Translations under genes and position numbers: made by a program
The notes under the pieces: generated by a model
The model's database searches: none
What the model was told of the DNA's origin: nothing
The model's input: only the letters and a program-made list of their open reading frames with translations
Shown here: positions 58,574 through 64,000 of the stretch, one piece after another
Layout: each line of letters opens with the position of its first letter
Position numbering within the stretch: the stretch's first letter is position 1
Assembly (NCBI GenBank): GCA_001557505.1
Contig: LSAX01000001.1
Span: forward strand, 2,542,001-2,606,000
Source of the DNA: Reticulascus tulasneorum
Lineage: Eukaryota; Ascomycota; Sordariomycetes; Glomerellales; Reticulascaceae
Length of the DNA stretch: 64,000 nucleotides
Direction of reading: 5' to 3'

Positions 58574-59362
58574 CTAATCTTGTCTGCCCTTAAGTAATCT
58601 CTTGGTCACCTTGTCCTTCTCGATGATGTAGACATGCGCACCCCAACCTGACAGAGCATCTCGGTCAAGAGCATTCAGGAGTGATTGGGAGATGGTCTCG
58701 AAGAGCTCGTCGGGTCCCTGTTTTCGCGATGAAGGTTAGCTTTTGATCGTAGCCTCGACCGCCGTATGCGGATCACTCACCAAATCCGGCTCCCACAAGT
58801 TCTCGCACATGCCAAACAGCTGCTCCGTGGCCGTGCCAGATACGATGAAGTCCTTCGCAAAATCAATGCATCCAATACTGTCGAAGCCGCAGATGAACGG
58901 CTTGCCAGTCTTGGGTTCCAGGCCGGCGACGACAGGCGACACGAAGTAGGGGCCGAAGCGACGCTCGTACAGAGAGCTGCTGACGAGGTTGGCGAAGGTT
59001 CTCGGGGCGATGTTGCGCTCCTCGCGCAGGCGATACATGTTGACCTTGTAACGGAAGAGGTCGCTCACGGTGGAGACGTCGGTGGCCAGGCCGGTGAGAC
59101 CAAGGAAGACGTCACCGTACTGGAAGATCTTTGGGAAGTTGTTGGAGACTGTGAGCGACTGCAGGCCGAGGCGGAGATCGCAGGCTATGGCTACGCAGTC
59201 TTTGCCGACCATTGCGACGCAGGCGCCGCCATCTAGGAAGGAGTTAGAGGTATATCATGCGTGAGCTAGAGAGATGGGACGGACTTATGGAGAAGGGCGA
59301 AGACTTTGTCTCATTGTTAGCTAGAGCTTCGATGCTGAGGCTGGACGGGCGGTACATACCAT
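58574..59362 (-). CDS. PUP3: 20S proteasome subunit beta3 (PUP3)
   Basis: Minus-strand exons 59362-59360, 59303-59285, 59232-58781 and 58717-58574; 205 aa, the same length as yeast Pup3. The main exon gives [24 protein letters not shown].. with [24 protein letters not shown] and [33 protein letters not shown]; the last exon gives [40 protein letters not shown]. It is a non-catalytic beta subunit: no N-terminal Thr follows a processed propeptide. The first two exons are inferred: an ATG directly followed by donor GTATGT, then a 19 nt exon coding SSPFSI plus one base, joined to give MSSPFSINGGACVAM. Introns of 56, 52 and 63 nt have CTAAC-type branch sequences; the donor after the microexon is weak (GTCCGT). 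The main exons are certain, the 5' structure is likely. Confidence 0.92.
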
Positions 59363-60116
59363 TTTGGCTGCTTGCCCAAAGGAATACTACAAGGTCCCAA
59401 GGCTTTCCCGGAGGCCTGATGGTCGAAGGCGTCAAGAGGTATCGGGGGGGCTCGTTCTGTTGGATGGAGGGAGCTTCGTTGTTGGATTGAATGCCGCCGT
59501 GGTAGGATTTCGAGTTGGAGCTCCGTTGCAATTCAGGTCAGTGGATGCAAGGCAAACACGGTATGGCGCGGCCGTCGGGACTTCCACGTTACAGTAAAAA
59601 GGTACCTAGGTTCAAAGCTGTCTGATTGGCCCGAGCTTTGTTAATCATCTGTGGCTCGACTTGTGGTCCGTGCCCGTGTGCCTGGCCGCCGCCGCCTTAC
59701 CTCATAGCGAGGCTGCCTACCTACGTACATATCTGCCACTGCACAGCCAACTGCAACTTGACACCAACTCCCCTAAACCGACTTGCTTTAAAACAGAAAC
59801 ATTCGCCCCTCTTCTTGATCCCGCGTTCCTGCGGCTTCTGTAGTATTCGCTCGCAATTACAAACATCCCCAACTTTCTGATTTTGCTGTATAAGGCAGTC
59901 CTGCGCTCCCCAGGAGTTGGTTGTTACAGTGCATTTCCCCCCAAGGACTCTCGTTGTAGCTAGTTAGTGCCCCGCCATTAGCTACTGCCTAGGAGTGGAC
60001 GAGACAACCAAGTCTCCCCGTCTGAGGACGACTTTTCCCTCTTTGTATCTTGTGTTCTTGCCAACATTCTCACTAGAGGGCCATAGAAGAAATTCAACAG
60101 CCTGTTTTCTTTCAAG
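59363..60116. other. Divergent promoter region, PUP3 / UBX-domain gene
   Basis: 754 bases between two divergent genes. No supported ORF. Contains TACCTAGG and CTACCTACGTAC motifs near 59601 and 59718. Confidence 0.6.
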
Positions 60117-61710
60117 ATGGCTTCACATGTGGTGGTCATCGCCACTGATTTACGCCGGACCACGGTGAAGGTCAGCCCAGGTACCTACCTGACGGACGTT
60201 CTCCAAGAAGCGTGCAGAAAGCTCAACCTGTCCAGTGACAAATATCTTCTGAAGTAAGTGGCTTCTGGGAGGTCAGTAGGTAGACACTGGTAGCTGACAT
60301 TTCCTCAGACACAAGCAGAAGCAGTTAGACCTCTCGATTCCCTACCGGCAAGCCGGTCTCAGTCCAGGCGCAAAGTTGGAGCTCGTCATCAAGTCAAATA
60401 CCCCTTCCGCAGTCTCCGTGGCACTGCAAATACCCCAGCCGGATGCGTTCACGATACCAGGTGGCCGATTAGTAGACAAGTTTCCTAGCGACTTTACGTT
60501 ATGGAAGGTCCTGCGGCAGTTCGAGAGCGGTTCTGCAAGCGCAGGAAGGAACGTGAACATCACTGCTCGGGGAATTGCGCAGACCGCGACTGGGGGAGAG
60601 ACTGGCAGCGGCCAACTGTACTACGAGACGCCGGTGCTTAACCTTATGGGTCGTGAGCTGGCCACATTCGAGGACTTCCAAAAGACTCTGTCACAACTGG
60701 GATATAATTCAGGGAGTGTTCTGATACGGCTGTCTTACAAGCAAACTGACAAGACTTTATTCGCGGCTATGGGGGAGATTAGCAAGTTCTTCTTCGATGC
60801 AGAAGTTGAAGAGAAGAACAAGACTGCGAAGCCTGCCCCGGCAGCCAAAACCGGCGAGCCGGCTGAACAAGCGCCTCTGGTCAGCGATAGCCATGACGCA
60901 GAAATGTCTACTGAGCAGCCAAGTAGCAGCACCCCCATCAATGACCAAGAAGCCACCAATACAACCACTGGCGTAGAGGAGCAGGTCAGATCATCTGACG
61001 ATGCTATGGACGTCGATTCGACAGAGCCTGCAGACCCCTTACGTCCAGTCAGTATCTTCAGAGCACCGACGTCTACCACTCCCGTAGCAGCGCTTGCCTC
61101 GGTATCGGACTCAGATTTCACTCCAACCATCGCTCATGCCCAGCTTCACCAAGCCAGGCTCCAGGCAAGCTCCGTAAACAAAAGATTACCTTCAGATAAG
61201 GAGATCGAAGCCAAAGCGGCCACGGAAGCGGCCAAACTGGCTGCGATCACATCACTTTCCATTAAAGTTCGCTTCCCAGACACAACCTCAGCACAGTGGA
61301 GCTTTAGTCCTGAAGCGACAGGAGCCATGCTGTACAATGGTGTCAGATCTGTGATGGCAGACGACAGCCAGGCGTTCAGACTGGTGCTGCCAGGAGGAAA
61401 GGGTGTCATCACAGATGACGATAGTCCGCGCAACACCTTGTTGAAGGGCTACAGAATCACTGGTGCGGTGCTTGTGAGTCTTGTTTGGGACGACAGCGTA
61501 CCGCTCGAAGTCCGCAAGCAGCCGTTCCTGAAGGGCAGCCTTGCAAAGCAGGCAACCGAGGTCTCTGTACCGGAGCTGCCCAAAGCCCAAGACACTAAGG
61601 AAGACGAGCAGACGGTACTGCAGCCGTCGAAAGAGGAAAAGAGTGGTAGTGGAGAGGGCAGTCTCTCCAAGAAGATTCCCAAATGGTTGAAGCTTCCCGG
61701 GAAGAAATAG
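60117..61710 (+). CDS. UBX-domain protein, TUG/ASPL (yeast Ubx4) type
   Basis: Exons 60117-60253 and 60309-61710 (55 nt intron, GTAAGT..CAG), 512 aa. Residues 1-80 are a TUG-type ubiquitin-like domain (VVVIATDLRRTTVKVSPGTYLTDVLQEACRKLNL..LKHKQKQLDLSIPYRQAGLSPGAKLELV), followed by a second conserved region (about 95-220: FTLWKVLRQFE, LYYETPVLNLMGRELATFEDFQKTLSQLGYNSGSVLIRL). An acidic Ser/Thr-rich linker comes next, then a UBX domain (about 362-450: LSIKVRFPDTTSAQWSFSPEATGAMLYNGVRS..FRLVLPGGKGVI..). The tail ends in a basic cluster, KKIPKWLKLPGKK. By family knowledge it is a cofactor of Cdc48/p97 that helps its hexamer dynamics and substrate handling. The start at 60117 supplies the N-terminal beta strand of the ubiquitin-like fold. 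Confidence 0.92.
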
Positions 61711-62192
61711 GGATGCGAGTGTTTGGACAAGCAAGGTCGCTGCCCAAGAGCACGATATTTATAGAAATATTGAACAAGGCATGGTGGAGTTTTGTAGTGA
61801 TTGAACTTTAACAATACCTGGTTATGGCCATGGTCCAGGTTCAGACAGAAGTTTAAATTTCACTTTGGGGACAGGTAGTCTATCAAGCCAGCTATGGGGA
61901 CGCTGCGCTGATACATGTGATGATATCACGGATAGAACTCAATGTACGAGCGAAATTCAAGTTAGTTAGCGTATCATACACAATGCATTGGAAGTGTAGA
62001 TGTGTGCCATTAGGGAGGCGGCAGGCCAGCCATGGGACACGATGCGAAAGTTGCTTCTTTAAATCTTGGTATTGTCGCAATCTGCAGCTATTCCATGATG
62101 CAGTACATCAAAACCATGACAGTCTGCAAAGACTGTAAGACCACGCCGAAACCATGCGAAACCCAGTAGCCAGATTCCAATATCCAGTCCTT
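61711..62192. other. Convergent spacer, UBX gene / eL36 gene
   Basis: About 480 bases between converging genes, 3' UTRs only. No repeats or ORFs of note. Confidence 0.6.
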
Positions 62193-62848
62193 TTAGTGTC
62201 CAGTTCTGCGCGACTCGGCGATCACTCGCTGAAGTTCGTCAACCTTCTTCTTGGCACGGAGGAAGGTGCCGAGCTATGAGGAGTTAGCACCTAGTCCACG
62301 ATTCCGTAACTGCAGATGTTGTGGAGGCTCACTCTCTTCTTGGCCAGCTTGCGGGCTCTCTTGTCCTTGCTGTTTCGGAGCAATTCAATAACGCGGCGCT
62401 CATATGGTGCGAGACTGCAAGAGTCGGTTAGCATTTCCAATTCAAAAGCTAGTTCTGGCAACCATCTGCAATATCGTTCTCCGCATGACCCAGTCCTGGC
62501 CTGAGATTCAGAGCCAGTGACCGGTCAAATGCACTGAGCCATCCCCAGTCTTGCTCCTCGCCCTAACCAATACAATAAGAAAGAATCAAACTAACCCAGC
62601 GACCTCCTTGACAACGTCTCTTACGAACGCAGTTCGCTTGCTCAAGTGACCCTTGGTTCTCGAGACACGGGGCTTGACGACACGAGGGGTAGTTTTCTAT
62701 AATTCGCGGATCGAGTCAGCGTCCATCGTCTGCAGAGCTACCAGACGGTAAAAGCAGAGATCCTCCACGAGGTGAGACGGTGACAACGTACATGGCCACG
62801 GTTCAGGCCGACAGCCAGACCGGTTCGTGCGGGCGCTTCCTTTGCCAT
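62193..62848 (-). CDS. RPL36: Cytosolic 60S ribosomal protein eL36
   Basis: Minus-strand exons 62848-62792, 62696-62596, 62414-62333 and 62273-62193 (introns 95, 181 and 59 nt), 106 aa. The frame reads [106 protein letters not shown], a complete eL36 with the conserved G.LN.GH, LAPYERR.IELL and KRARK..KKR.GT segments. It belongs to the large ribosomal subunit. The four-exon structure with a 181 nt second intron is intron-rich for so small a gene, as is usual for fungal ribosomal protein genes. The start is fixed by the conserved [14 protein letters not shown] N-terminus. Confidence 0.97.
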
Positions 62849-64000
62849 CCTGATCGATTGTCGAAGGTTGGCGATAATTTGCGGATGGAGGTGAAATTTC
62901 GTCGGCTGAGGCGAGCTAAAGTGGGAGGGCAGGCTGGAAATTTCGTGTGTTGTGGGTCACGTGCTTTGGGGTTTGGCGAAAAGAATTGATTGTGGTTGGT
63001 CTTGGCAAAATACCCCACCGCTATGAGGTACCTAGCTACTTCGCTACATACAGAAATCCAATGGCGAAAAGCATTGCGGTGGAGGACGAGGCGAGTACAA
63101 AGTTGACAACAACATAGGTAACGTGGTAGAATCTCAGCCAATTCTGCCCGGAACCGAAGTGCACTGTCCACAGCATGAAGAAGTCGTGGTGTAGTACCTC
63201 GTTTTCAAGATCGTACTACTCGGTTTCGGACATCTCACAACAGCAAAATTGTGATCACGCCTCGGTCCCACAAGCATACGTACAAGGAAGCCCGAATTAA
63301 CCATGTCTCCGTAAGGAACATCTCCTTCGTGAAGGGATCCAGTGGTGCCCGGACGAGCTGAGGGTTCCTCAGCGAGAAACTAGAAACTGTATATTCCCAA
63401 GCCGATACTCAGATGTCGATCTGGCTTCTGCTTTCTCGGAACAAGCCACAACCAACCGGTTGTTGGGCCTGTTTGTCTCCTGAACACCGCCTCCTTTTTT
63501 AGGTCCGTACTCCGCCGCGCGTGGCCGATGATTTGCCTGGTTATTTATCCAGGATTACGTCTGTTCAGAATGCCAGCATATCATGGTCATTTAGAGATGC
63601 CATGCAAAGAAACATGAAACGGAGAGGGGCCAATCAATGCGACGCTGCCCACCTGTCTTCCTACCAAGCCTGCTCTGGTTTCCTACTGCTCCATACTTAA
63701 ATGGCGGCTGATATTATCCCAAGTGGCGCTTCCCAACTGAGGATCTGATCAATCTTCTGGCGGTCCGGGTGATTGCATCAGGATCTGCAGAGACCCTTCT
63801 ATTTTTGCCCTGTGCTCATGTCGGCAGAGATTGGTCTGTAAGGGACGGAGATCTATGGGCACCCCTTCTCCATATAAAACTTCAAGCGAAGGAAAGAAGC
63901 TTTACATAAGAAGGTCCGACTTCATATTCCTCCAGAGTTTCCGAAGCATACTTCTGACATTCGTTTCCGGTATCTCATTCTGATTCTGATTGTCAATCTC
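62849..64000. other. Upstream region of eL36 gene to window end
   Basis: About 1.15 kb without a recognisable gene on either strand. It should carry the eL36 promoter. GAGGTACCTAGCTAC occurs near 63025. No homology-type signal is visible in the last kilobase. Confidence 0.55.

Overview
The window is nuclear DNA of a filamentous ascomycete (Pezizomycotina, most likely a Sordariomycete). The evidence is short introns (about 50-80 nt) with GT..CTAAC/CTGAC..AG signals, long gene-free spacers, a class IV chitin synthase, and fungal versions of VPS10, SKT5/CHS4, polo kinase, SERCA and a NACHT-ankyrin NLR-like protein. I found no bacterial, viral or organellar sequence, no transposon I could recognise, and no convincing tRNA or rRNA. 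Exon boundaries were worked out by hand from splice signals, reading phase and conservation of the joined protein.

Layout. 1-3.5 kb: 3' part of VPS10 (+). 7.2-8.8 kb: secreted GH17 beta-glucanase-like wall protein (+). 10.5-12.8 kb: WD-repeat protein of unknown role (-). 17.0-20.7 kb: class IV chitin synthase (-). 27.4-29.9 kb: SKT5/CHS4-type Sel1-repeat chitin synthase activator ending in a CaaX box (+). The synthase and its probable activator are head to head across a 6.7 kb gene-free spacer. 31.3-34.9 kb: NACHT-ankyrin STAND protein (-). 35.5-38.6 kb: polo-like kinase (-). 39.4-40.2 kb: OPA3-family protein (+). 40.6-41.3 kb: small conserved-looking protein, unknown (+). 46.2-46.8 kb: small multi-pass membrane protein (+). 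48.1-48.8 kb: RTC3-like SBDS-domain protein (-). 50.0-53.2 kb: DH-PH RhoGEF (-). 55.1-58.3 kb: SERCA-type Ca2+-ATPase (+). 58.6-59.4 kb: proteasome beta3 (PUP3, -). 60.1-61.7 kb: TUG/Ubx4-like UBX protein (+). 62.2-62.8 kb: ribosomal protein eL36 (-).

Theme. The first half is rich in cell-wall functions: sorting receptor, wall glucanase, chitin synthase and its activator. A Rho exchange factor lies further along. The second half is mostly housekeeping: cell cycle, Ca2+ pumping, proteasome, ribosome. The spacers are unusually large (3-7 kb) and hold only short ORFs, simple repeats, G/C homopolymers and a recurrent TAGGTACCT-like motif. The observations most worth a second look are the chitin synthase/activator divergent pair, an extreme exon structure at the start of PUP3, a probable GC-AG intron in the RhoGEF, a 3n stop-free intron in the membrane-protein gene, and the NLR-like gene. 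I did not find a clearly new multi-gene system.
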